A stretch of 64,000 nt of DNA. It comes from Isoptericola croceus (lineage in GTDB: Bacteria > Actinomycetota > Actinomycetes > Actinomycetales > Cellulomonadaceae). The notes under the pieces are model-generated. The model was given only the letters and a program-made list of their open reading frames with translations, had not been told where the DNA came from and did no database searches. The position numbers and the translations under genes are program-made. Position 1 is the stretch's first letter. Every line of letters starts with the position of its first letter. Shown piece by piece: positions 51,761 to 58,386 of this stretch. The stretch covers positions 62,001 through 126,000 of the forward strand of contig NZ_JARLLG010000002.1 of assembly GCF_029382255.1 (NCBI RefSeq), read 5' to 3'.

Positions 51761-52546
51761 ATGACCACATCCACGGGCACCGCGCCCGCCATCGAGTTCC
51801 GCGACGTCGTCAAGCGGTTCGGCGACAACGTCGTGCTGGACGGGCTGAACTTCTCTGTTCCGCAGGGTCAGCGCATCACGCTGATCGGGCCCTCCGGATC
51901 CGGTAAGACGACGATCCTGCGGCTGCTCATGACTCTGGAGGAGCTCAGCGGGGGTCTGATCCTCATCGACGGTGACCCGTACACACACGAGTACAAGGGC
52001 GACAAGTGGGTCGCTGTCCCCGAGAAGCGTCGCCGCGTGGTGCGCAAGCGCGTCGGGATGGTCTTCCAGCAGTTCAACCTCTTCCCGAACATGAGCGTGC
52101 TCGAGAACATCATCGAGTCTCCGGTCCACGTGCTCGGCAAGGCCAAGGACGAGGCGATCGCGGACGCTGAGCGCCTGCTCGACAAGGTGGGCATGCCCGA
52201 GAAACGTGACTTCCAGACCAACCAGCTCTCGGGTGGCCAGCAGCAGCGCGTGGCGATCGCCCGTGCGCTGGCGATGGACCCGGAGATCCTGCTGCTCGAC
52301 GAGGTCACCTCGGCCCTCGACCCGGAGATCGTCGCCGACGTGCTGGACGTGCTTCGAGAGATCGCGGACACGACCGACATCACGATGCTGCTGGTCACGC
52401 ACGAGATGCAGTTCGCCCGCGAGGTGTCGGACCGCGTGCTCATGTTCGACAAGGGGCAGATCGTCGAGGAGGCGGACCCCGAGACGATGTTCACGAACCC
52501 GCGGCACGACCGGACCAAGGCGTTCCTCAAGGCCGTCCTCGGCTGA
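51761..52546 (+). CDS. ehuA: Ectoine-type ABC transporter ATP-binding protein EhuA
   Basis: The ATG at 51761 after AGGGAG is preferred to a TTG at 51725, giving 261 residues. Walker A is GPSGSGKTT, the Q-loop is VFQQFNLFPNMSVLENI, the signature is LSGGQQQRVAIARAL, Walker B is ILLLDEVTSALD and the switch is LLVTHEMQFAREV. The insertion DPYTHEYKGDKWVAVPEKRRRVVRKR between Walker A and the Q-loop is the longer loop typical of EhuA. It completes the four-gene importer. The fourth palindromic element follows 11 bp after the stop. Confidence 0.88.
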   Translation: MTTSTGTAPAIEFRDVVKRFGDNVVLDGLNFSVPQGQRITLIGPSGSGKTTILRLLMTLEELSGGLILIDGDPYTHEYKGDKWVAVPEKRRRVVRKRVGMVFQQFNLFPNMSVLENIIESPVHVLGKAKDEAIADAERLLDKVGMPEKRDFQTNQLSGGQQQRVAIARALAMDPEILLLDEVTSALDPEIVADVLDVLREIADTTDITMLLVTHEMQFAREVSDRVLMFDKGQIVEEADPETMFTNPRHDRTKAFLKAVLG

Positions 52547-52557
52547 GTCGACTCCGC

Positions 52558-52630
52558 GTTGTGGGCGCGAAAAATGGCCCGTGATATCCGCCTCAAGCGG
52601 ACATCACGGGCCATTTTTCGCGCCCACAAC
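52558..52630. repeat. GTTGTGGGCGCGA palindromic element, copy 4 (covaried arms)
   Basis: A 73-bp dyad between convergent genes with nearly complete self-complementarity (about 34 bp per arm with one mismatch). It keeps GTTGTGGGCGCGA and TGGCCCG but has AAAA in place of TTTC between them, and the right arm has the matching TTTT. Both arms therefore changed together. It is probably also a strong bidirectional terminator. Confidence 0.9.
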
Positions 52631-52656
52631 GACGGACGGGCCGGTCGACGCGAGCG

Positions 52657-53946
52657 TCAGGCGGCAGCGACCTCCGCGGCGGCGAGCAGGATGCACGTCG
52701 CGACGCCGTCCATGGCGACCCGCACCTCGTCCAGCGGCGGCATCGACGGCGCGAGCCGGATGTTCCGGTCGCGCGGGTCCTTGCCATACGGGAAGGTCGC
52801 CCCGGCGGGCGTGAGCTTGATGCCCGCCTCGTTCGCGAGCTCCACGACCCGTGACGCGGTGCTCGGCACCACGTCCACGGAGACGAAGTAGCCGCCGTCG
52901 GGGTCCGTCCACGTCGCCACGCCCGCGTCCGCGAGCCGCTCGGACAGGATCGCGACCACCGCGGCGAACTTCGGCGCCAGGATCTCGCGGTGCTTGGCCA
53001 TGTGGGCCCGCACACCCGCGGCGTCACCGAAGAACTGCGCGTGGCGGAGCTGGTTGACCTTGTCCGGCCCGATCGACCGGAACGACAGGTGCTTGGTGAA
53101 CCAGGCGATGTTGGCCGGCGACGACGCCAGGAACGACACGCCCGCGCCTGCGAACGTCACCTTCGACGTCGAGGCGAACATCAGCACGCGGTCGGGGTTG
53201 CCGGCCTCCACCGCCAGGTCGATGGCGTTCGCCGACTTGGTCTCGTGCTCCGTCAGGTGGTGCACCGCGTAGGCGTTGTCCCAGAAGATGCGGAAGTCGC
53301 CGGCGGCGGTGGGCATCGAGACGAGCCGCTTCGCGACCGCCTCGGAGACCACCGACCCGTCCGGGTTGGCGTACGTCGGCACGGCCCACATGCCCTTGAT
53401 CGAGGGGTCGTCGGCCACCAGCGCGGCCACGGCCTCGGCGTCGGGGCCGTCCGGCGTCATGGGGACGGTCACCATGCGGATGCCCAGCTCCTCGCAGATC
53501 GCGAAGTGCCGGTCGTAGCCGGGCACCGGGCAGATGAACGTGATCGGCCCGTCCGCGGCGGACCACGGCCCCTCGCCACCGGGTACGCCGAACAGCAGCG
53601 CCTGGACGACGCAGTCGTACATGAGGCGCAGCGAGGCGTTGTCCTGGGCGAGGAGCTGGTCGGTCGGCACGCCGAGCAGCTCGGCGAAGATCTCGCGCAG
53701 CTCCGGCAGGCCCGCGAGCCCCCCGTAGTTGCGCACGTCCGTGCCGGACGCGGAGGTGTGGTTCCCCTCGCCGGGCAGCGACAGCAGCGCCTCGGAGAGG
53801 TCGAGCTGCTCGGCCGAGGGCTTGCCACGGGTCAGGTCGAGACTCAGTCCCTGGGCCTGCAGCGCGGCGTACTGCTCGCGCAGCTCCGGCAGGCGGGCGG
53901 CGAGCGCGGGGTCGACGGCGGTTGCTTGGTCGGGTGAGATGCTCAC
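52657..53946 (-). CDS. PLP-dependent aminotransferase, class I/II (Aminotran_MocR/aspartate type)
   Basis: A 429-residue fold-type-I enzyme. It has LSLDLTRGKPSAEQLDLSEALL near the N-terminus, PVPGYDRHFAICEELGIRMVTVPM, and VPTYANPDGSVVSEAVAKRL with the Asn and Tyr of the cofactor site. The lysine lies in FASTSKVTFAGAGVSFLA. The combination is that of the atypical aspartate/alanine aminotransferases of actinobacteria (PF12897), which lack a DNA-binding domain. It probably transaminates aspartate or alanine with 2-oxoglutarate. It is a single gene, convergent with the importer and followed on the same strand by its own promoter region only. Confidence 0.9.
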   Translation of the reverse strand: MSISPDQATAVDPALAARLPELREQYAALQAQGLSLDLTRGKPSAEQLDLSEALLSLPGEGNHTSASGTDVRNYGGLAGLPELREIFAELLGVPTDQLLAQDNASLRLMYDCVVQALLFGVPGGEGPWSAADGPITFICPVPGYDRHFAICEELGIRMVTVPMTPDGPDAEAVAALVADDPSIKGMWAVPTYANPDGSVVSEAVAKRLVSMPTAAGDFRIFWDNAYAVHHLTEHETKSANAIDLAVEAGNPDRVLMFASTSKVTFAGAGVSFLASSPANIAWFTKHLSFRSIGPDKVNQLRHAQFFGDAAGVRAHMAKHREILAPKFAAVVAILSERLADAGVATWTDPDGGYFVSVDVVPSTASRVVELANEAGIKLTPAGATFPYGKDPRDRNIRLAPSMPPLDEVRVAMDGVATCILLAAAEVAAA

Positions 53947-53956
53947 GCTCCCGAGA

Positions 53957-54790
53957 CTACGCGCCCGGGCGGGCGCCGTCGTCGTCGGAGATGTCCGAAC
54001 CTCGGCGCCGGAATCGGCGGAACCGCACAGGCGAGGGGGCGGCGGGCCCGGCCTCCTCGAGCGCCGGCGGCGCGTTCTCGATGACGCGGGGGAAGTGGGC
54101 GGGCGGCACCCCGAACGCGGACCGTGACTGCGCCACGACGCCGTGCCCGAGCGCCCGGCCGCCGGCGAACCCCACGACCGCGCCGACCCCGAACGGGATC
54201 ATCCGCCCGAGCGCGAGCGTGCCCTGCTTGGCGACCTGCCGCTTGAGGAACCGGTGCGTGAGCACGCGGTTGACGCGCTTGATCGCCGTCTGCGGCATGG
54301 ACGTGAGCAGCACCTTGCCCCAGGCGAGCTGGGAGCCCTCGGTGGCGCGCTGGACGTCGCGGGCCCCGGCGTCGCCGAGCACCGTCGCCAGCAGCAGGGC
54401 GCGCCGTCGCGGGACGTCGTCGATGGGCACGCCGTGCACGTCCGCGACGGCGAGGGAGAACGCCGCCGACGTCGCGAAGAAGGTGGCGATGTCGCTGGAG
54501 GTGAGCACGGCGGCAGCCGTGGTCCCGACCGCGGGCGCCGCGGCCGCCGCGCCCACCGCGCCGCCGGTCGTGGACACCACGGTGAGGTACTCGCGCTCCA
54601 GGATGTGGATCACCCGCGCCGGGTCCGCCTCGGGGTTGCGGCGCCGGACCACGTCGACGTGCTTGTGGATCGCCGCGGACGGGATCGTCACGGCCTTGTC
54701 GAGGAACGAGTCGAGCAGGGGAGTGGGGCGGTAGCGGGTCCAGGTCTCGACCTCGCGTCCGGCTTCCGGAGTCACGTCCGACGGGCTCAT
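53957..54790 (-). CDS. EcsC family protein
   Basis: The 277-residue protein has the EcsC hallmark: a hydrophobic Ala/Gly-rich stretch (TTGGAVGAAAAAPAVGTTAAAVLTSSDIATFFATSAAFSLAVADVHG in two halves), then RRALLLATVLGDAG. A second region, QVAKQGTLALGRMIPFGVGAVVGFAGGRALG, may insert in the membrane. The C-terminal tail is acidic and then very basic (VRFRRFRRRGSD). The molecular function of EcsC proteins is unknown, and the name comes from a Bacillus exporter operon. It lies 10 bp before the aminotransferase start, so they may be co-transcribed. Confidence 0.88.
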   Translation of the reverse strand: MSPSDVTPEAGREVETWTRYRPTPLLDSFLDKAVTIPSAAIHKHVDVVRRRNPEADPARVIHILEREYLTVVSTTGGAVGAAAAAPAVGTTAAAVLTSSDIATFFATSAAFSLAVADVHGVPIDDVPRRRALLLATVLGDAGARDVQRATEGSQLAWGKVLLTSMPQTAIKRVNRVLTHRFLKRQVAKQGTLALGRMIPFGVGAVVGFAGGRALGHGVVAQSRSAFGVPPAHFPRVIENAPPALEEAGPAAPSPVRFRRFRRRGSDISDDDGARPGA

Positions 54791-54800
54791 CCCTGCGACA

Positions 54801-55295
54801 CTACCCGCGACGCCGCGCGACCTCTCGGCCGAACCTCCACAGCGCGAGCGCCAGCATCCCGCGCAGGACGAGGCCCACCGCGAGCTCGTTCGCGCGGCGC
54901 GGCCACGGCCCCGCGAGGTAGGCCTCCTCCCACCACACGACGCGGGCGCGGTGCTCGTCCACGGGGACGACGTCGAGGCCCGCGGTGCCCAGCAGGACCG
55001 GTCCTGCCTTGCGCACCACGCTGCGACCGAGGGTTCCGTGCGCCGTCGAGGGCGGGACGTGCTCCACCGTGGTCATCCGGTCGACGAGCCCGCTCCGGCC
55101 GCCGCGGGCACCAGGGCCGCTGATCATGGTGAACGCCACGCCGGGGGCGGGCGCCGCCGGCGGGTCGCCCTCGAAGCGCGTCAGCGGGATCCACCGAGGG
55201 TGGTTCCGCGGGTCGCTCACCCGGTCGAACGCCGTCTCGGCGTCGACCGGCACGATCCGCGACACCTCCACGCGGTGCGCCGCGCGTGCGGACAC
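54801..55295 (-). CDS. SRPBCC (START-like) family protein
   Basis: The GTG at 55295 lies 7 bp after the OsmC stop and gives 164 residues. The fold is seen in HRVEVSRIVPVDAETAFDRVSDPRNHPRWIPLTRFEGD and the later GLDVVPVDEHRARVVWWEEAYLAG. SRPBCC proteins bind small hydrophobic ligands, and no ligand can be inferred. The operon with OsmC suggests a general stress context. The longer in-frame extension upstream would overlap OsmC and is not used. Confidence 0.78.
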   Translation of the reverse strand: MSARAAHRVEVSRIVPVDAETAFDRVSDPRNHPRWIPLTRFEGDPPAAPAPGVAFTMISGPGARGGRSGLVDRMTTVEHVPPSTAHGTLGRSVVRKAGPVLLGTAGLDVVPVDEHRARVVWWEEAYLAGPWPRRANELAVGLVLRGMLALALWRFGREVARRRG

Positions 55296-55302
55296 CAGGA
55301 AC

Positions 55303-55776
55303 TCAGGACTCCGCCGGCGGCGCGAACTGCGCGTCGGGGACCTCGGCGCCGGCCTTGAGCGTGCGGCCCACGGTGCAGGCCCGGTCGATCGACCGCTGCG
55401 CCAGCAGCAGCGTCTTCTCACGGGTCCTGTCGTCGAGGCCCGACAGGTCGATCTCGAACTTCTCCGTGAGCACGGGGTACCGGTCGTCGGCCATGTCCTT
55501 GGCGTCCTCGACGCGGATGGTCACGCGGTAGTCGTCGCCGAGCACGCGGGAGAACTTCGTGTCGCTGGCCATGCCGGCGCAGGCGGCGAGCGCGATCTTC
55601 AGCAGCTCGCCCGGGGTGAAGACGGCGCCCTCGGACGCCGGGCCGATCTCCACGCTGGCGCCGCGCGCGGTGTGCCCGCGGTAGGTGCGGGTGCCGGTGC
55701 GCTCGACCCACAGCGGGTCGGTGGGGGAGGGGGTCACGGCAACGGGGTCGCCCGCGGCGGTCGTCTGGTCGGTCAT
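55303..55776 (-). CDS. OsmC family peroxiredoxin
   Basis: The ATG at 55776 gives 157 residues. The peroxidatic Cys66 lies in LAACAGMAS and the resolving Cys134 in DRACTVGRTLKAG, the spacing of OsmC/Ohr proteins. The first part with RGHTARGASVEIGPASEGAVFTPGELL is like OsmC-type hydroperoxide reductases. It reduces organic hydroperoxides or related oxidants with a dithiol donor. It is the first gene of a small operon with the SRPBCC gene. Confidence 0.92.
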   Translation of the reverse strand: MTDQTTAAGDPVAVTPSPTDPLWVERTGTRTYRGHTARGASVEIGPASEGAVFTPGELLKIALAACAGMASDTKFSRVLGDDYRVTIRVEDAKDMADDRYPVLTEKFEIDLSGLDDRTREKTLLLAQRSIDRACTVGRTLKAGAEVPDAQFAPPAES

Positions 55777-55863
55777 GGGTCGATCCTCGCACTGCGCGGC
55801 CACCGCGCGCGACGGCGTCCGTCACATCGCGCGAGCGCCGCTGGACGGTGCTTGGATCGGAGG

Positions 55864-56088
55864 ATGAGCACACGGGACAAGTCCGACTTCGGGTCGGGGA
55901 AGATCCTGCCCGACGAGCTGCCTGACAGTGCGGCGTCCGCCACGGACGGGGTCGCCGCCGTGGAGCACGGGGCACACTTCCGCGCGGACGACGCCGACGC
56001 CGTCCCGGACGAGCCCGTCGCGGCGCCACACCCGCCGAAGCATGCGCAGGCCGACGGGGATGCGGTGGGTGCCCCATCCCCGTCGTAG
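55864..56088 (+). CDS. Small acidic protein of unknown function (74 residues)
   Basis: An open frame from ATG 55864 with GGAGG immediately before it, a rather short spacing. The product MSTRDKSDFGSGKILPDELP and onward is acidic and disordered, ending in a Pro/His/Ala-rich tail. No domain is recognised. Codon third positions are GC-rich as in real genes here. It is convergent with the SHOCT gene, with only 12 bp between the stops. It may be a genuine small protein or a chance frame. Confidence 0.45.
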   Translation: MSTRDKSDFGSGKILPDELPDSAASATDGVAAVEHGAHFRADDADAVPDEPVAAPHPPKHAQADGDAVGAPSPS

Positions 56089-56100
56089 CAGCTGCGTCGG

Positions 56101-56484
56101 TCAGGCGAGAGCCTTCGCCTTGAGAGAGGCGAACTCGCGCTCGTCGATCGTTCCGGCGTCGAGCAGGGCCTTCGCTTCGGTGATCTGTGCCGTTGCGGAC
56201 GTGCCCGCCACGCTGCGGATGTAAGCCGCGGCGTCCGCATGTGCGCTCGCCTCACGCTGCGCGTGCCGCTCGGCCATGCTGCGGCCCCGAGCGATCAGGT
56301 AGACCAGCGCCGAGAGGAACGGGACGAGGATGAGCGCCACGACCCACAGGGCCTTCCACCACCCGCTCAGATGACGGTCGCGGATGAGGTCCGCGACGAT
56401 CTGAAAGAGGACCACCAGGTACATGACGAAGAAGAACCACCACATCATCAGCCAGAACCAGTCCCAGAACGAATCCATCTCCAT
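56101..56484 (-). CDS. PLDc_N/SHOCT-domain membrane protein
   Basis: A 127-residue protein. Two membrane helices (WFWLMMWWFFFVMYLVVLFQIVADLI and ALWVVALILVPFLSALVYLIARG) have the aromatic pattern of the phospholipase-D-nuclease N-terminal (PLDc_N) module. A C-terminal SHOCT motif ends ITEAKALLDAGTIDEREFASLKAKALA. Such proteins are common small membrane proteins of unknown role in actinobacteria. It is followed upstream on the same strand by a second SHOCT gene and a DUF6325 gene, a recurring trio. Confidence 0.85.
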   Translation of the reverse strand: MEMDSFWDWFWLMMWWFFFVMYLVVLFQIVADLIRDRHLSGWWKALWVVALILVPFLSALVYLIARGRSMAERHAQREASAHADAAAYIRSVAGTSATAQITEAKALLDAGTIDEREFASLKAKALA

Positions 56485-56507
56485 GCCTTTCGTCGGGCCG
56501 ACCGAGG

Positions 56508-56834
56508 TCAGTCGGCGAGGATGCGCGCCTTCTGCGCGTCGAACTCGGCAGGGCTGAGGACTCCCTGGTCACGGAGCGCGGCCAGTCGTCCGAGCTGTTC
56601 GATCCGAGCGTCCATGCTGGTTGGGCCGGAGGCCGACGACGGCGGTACGGGGGGCGGGCCAGGCGGTGCCGGCGCGGACCAGGGATCCGGGGCGGCGTAC
56701 GCCGGGGCGGGTGGTCGCGCGGTGTCCTGCGCGGCCCAGCGCCCTGCCTGGCGGCGCGAGACGCGGTTCGAGACGGCGGTCGCCGTCCCGGCGACGACGG
56801 CGGTGCGTGCGACACCGCGGAGCAGTCCGGGCAC
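56508..56834 (-). CDS. SHOCT-domain protein
   Basis: The GTG at 56834 with GGAG 6 bp upstream gives 108 residues. An N-terminal hydrophobic/basic start (VPGLLRGVARTAVVAGTATAVSNRVSRRQ) leads to a long Pro/Ala-rich linker. A SHOCT motif (RIEQLGRLAALRDQGVLSPAEFDAQKARIL) ends the protein. It lies between the PLDc_N/SHOCT and DUF6325 genes on the same strand. SHOCT motifs probably serve in oligomerisation or membrane association. Confidence 0.82.
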   Translation of the reverse strand: MPGLLRGVARTAVVAGTATAVSNRVSRRQAGRWAAQDTARPPAPAYAAPDPWSAPAPPGPPPVPPSSASGPTSMDARIEQLGRLAALRDQGVLSPAEFDAQKARILAD

Positions 56835-56865
56835 GAGATTCTCCGTTTCTCCGAGCGAACAGGTT

Positions 56866-57336
56866 TCAGGCGTCCGAGGCGTCCAAGGACGCGAGCAGGG
56901 CCTGGACGGGGATACGTCCGTTCGCGACCAGCTGCGCACCGTTGCGCCGCAGCGCCAGGGCGAAGGGCGCGGCCCAGGTGTTCTCGTAGACGAGGATCAC
57001 GGCGGTCCGGCCGGGTTCGACCGTCTGCGCGGCCTCGGCCAGGTCGTCGTCGTCGAGGAGCCCGGATCGGGCCCCGGCGAACACTTCCAGGCCCGTCGAA
57101 CCGTCGTCGAGCTCCTCGAGGCCGACGGCCGTGACGGTGTCGTCGGGGTGCCGTCGGATGACGACGAGATCGAGGACCCGGACGATGCCCCGGTCCACCA
57201 GGTCCAGCAGGTGGGGGAAGGCGGCGTCGCCTGTGGCGCGGTCCGTGGGCAGCTCGATGATCAAGAAGTCGATGGGACCGGACTCCTCCAGGTCGCCGAG
57301 CCCGCCGTCGAGCGGGTCGCTGAGCTCTTGCGTCAT
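56866..57336 (-). CDS. DUF6325 (DUF1269-like) family protein
   Basis: A 156-residue protein from ATG 57336 with two related halves. GPIDFLIIELPTDRATGDAAFPHLLDLVDRGIVRVLDLVVIRR is typical of the family. LAEAAQTVEPGRTAVILVYENTWAAPFALALRRNGAQLVANGRI then follows. This is the ferredoxin-like DUF1269/DUF6325 group of unknown function, often next to SHOCT proteins as here. No membrane helix is present. A stress-related role is only suggested by such contexts. Confidence 0.88.
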   Translation of the reverse strand: MTQELSDPLDGGLGDLEESGPIDFLIIELPTDRATGDAAFPHLLDLVDRGIVRVLDLVVIRRHPDDTVTAVGLEELDDGSTGLEVFAGARSGLLDDDDLAEAAQTVEPGRTAVILVYENTWAAPFALALRRNGAQLVANGRIPVQALLASLDASDA

Positions 57337-57447
57337 CGTGACCGTCCTCCCGATGCACGCCCGCGCCGGTCGCGGGCCCCAGTCAAGGTTCGCTCCACCT
57401 GGCCACGTCGTCCTCACGCAGAATGGGTGAAGTCCGGACGGCGGCCG

Positions 57448-58386
57448 TCAGCGGTCGCGCGCGCAGCGGAACCCGATGTGCGTCGTGGCGGTGTCCTCCG
57501 CCTGCGGTGAGCGGGCCGACGGACGGAAGCGGAGGCAGTAGTCCGGAGAGCACAGGTACGACCCGCCCTTGAGGACCCGCCGTGGGATGCTCGACCCCGG
57601 TTCGGCACCGACGCCCGCCAGCAGGGTGGGGCGCGCCCCGGCTTCGACCTGGGCCGTGCCGGGCGGGTGATGACGCTGCGTGTAGTAGTCGCTCGTCCAC
57701 TCCCAGACGTTGCCGATCATGTCGTACAGGCCGAACCCGTTGCCCGGGTAAGTACCCACGGGAGCGGTCGAGGCACCGAACGGTCCTTGGTTGTCATAGG
57801 GGAACCGTCCGAGCCACGTGTTCGCCCGGACGACGCCGCCCGGATGTTGCTCGTCGCCCCAGGCGAACGGGGCACGGTCGTCGCCACCGCCGCGGGCGGC
57901 GTACTCGTGCTCGGCCTCCGTGGGCAGTCGCTTCCCCGCCCAGCACGCGTATGCCGCCGCGTCCTCGAAGGACACCTGGACGACGGGGTGGTCCATCCGT
58001 GCCTCGATGGACGAGCCCGGCCCTTCGGGGTGGCGCCACTGCGCGCCGGGCTGCCAGCGCCACCATCGGCTCCAGTCCCGCAGGTCGACGGGCCCCCGTG
58101 TCCCTGTGAACACCAGTGCACCCGGTGCCCGCTGCCAGGGAGCGGCGTCCGGGTAGTCGGATTCCTCGATCGGCCGTTCAGCGACCGTCACGTGCCCGGT
58201 GTCCGCGACGAAGCGTACGAAGTCCTCGTTCGTGACCACGTGACGGTCGAGCAGGAACGGCTCGACGACCCGGCGGTGGACGGGCCGCTCGTCAGGATAG
58301 AAGTCGTCGCTGCCCATCATGAACGTCCCGCCGGGGACGAGCGTCATCGTCGCGTCGGGCGCGGAGGGTGACGGAGCCGAGGTCAC
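57448..58386 (-). CDS. Formylglycine-generating enzyme (sulfatase-modifying factor)
   Basis: The GTG at 58386 overlaps the sulfatase stop (GTGA), giving 312 residues. FGE signatures are MTLVPGGTFMMGSDDFYPDE, PVVQVSFEDAAAYACWAGKRLPTEAEHEYAARGG, GLYDMIGNVWEWTSDYY and RVLKGGSYLCSPDYCLRFR. The last carries both active-site cysteines (YLC and DYC) that bind copper. The enzyme uses oxygen to convert the Cys of a C-x-P-x-R motif to formylglycine. Its partner is clearly the coupled sulfatase upstream, which has CSPTR. Confidence 0.96.
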   Translation of the reverse strand: MTSAPSPSAPDATMTLVPGGTFMMGSDDFYPDERPVHRRVVEPFLLDRHVVTNEDFVRFVADTGHVTVAERPIEESDYPDAAPWQRAPGALVFTGTRGPVDLRDWSRWWRWQPGAQWRHPEGPGSSIEARMDHPVVQVSFEDAAAYACWAGKRLPTEAEHEYAARGGGDDRAPFAWGDEQHPGGVVRANTWLGRFPYDNQGPFGASTAPVGTYPGNGFGLYDMIGNVWEWTSDYYTQRHHPPGTAQVEAGARPTLLAGVGAEPGSSIPRRVLKGGSYLCSPDYCLRFRPSARSPQAEDTATTHIGFRCARDR

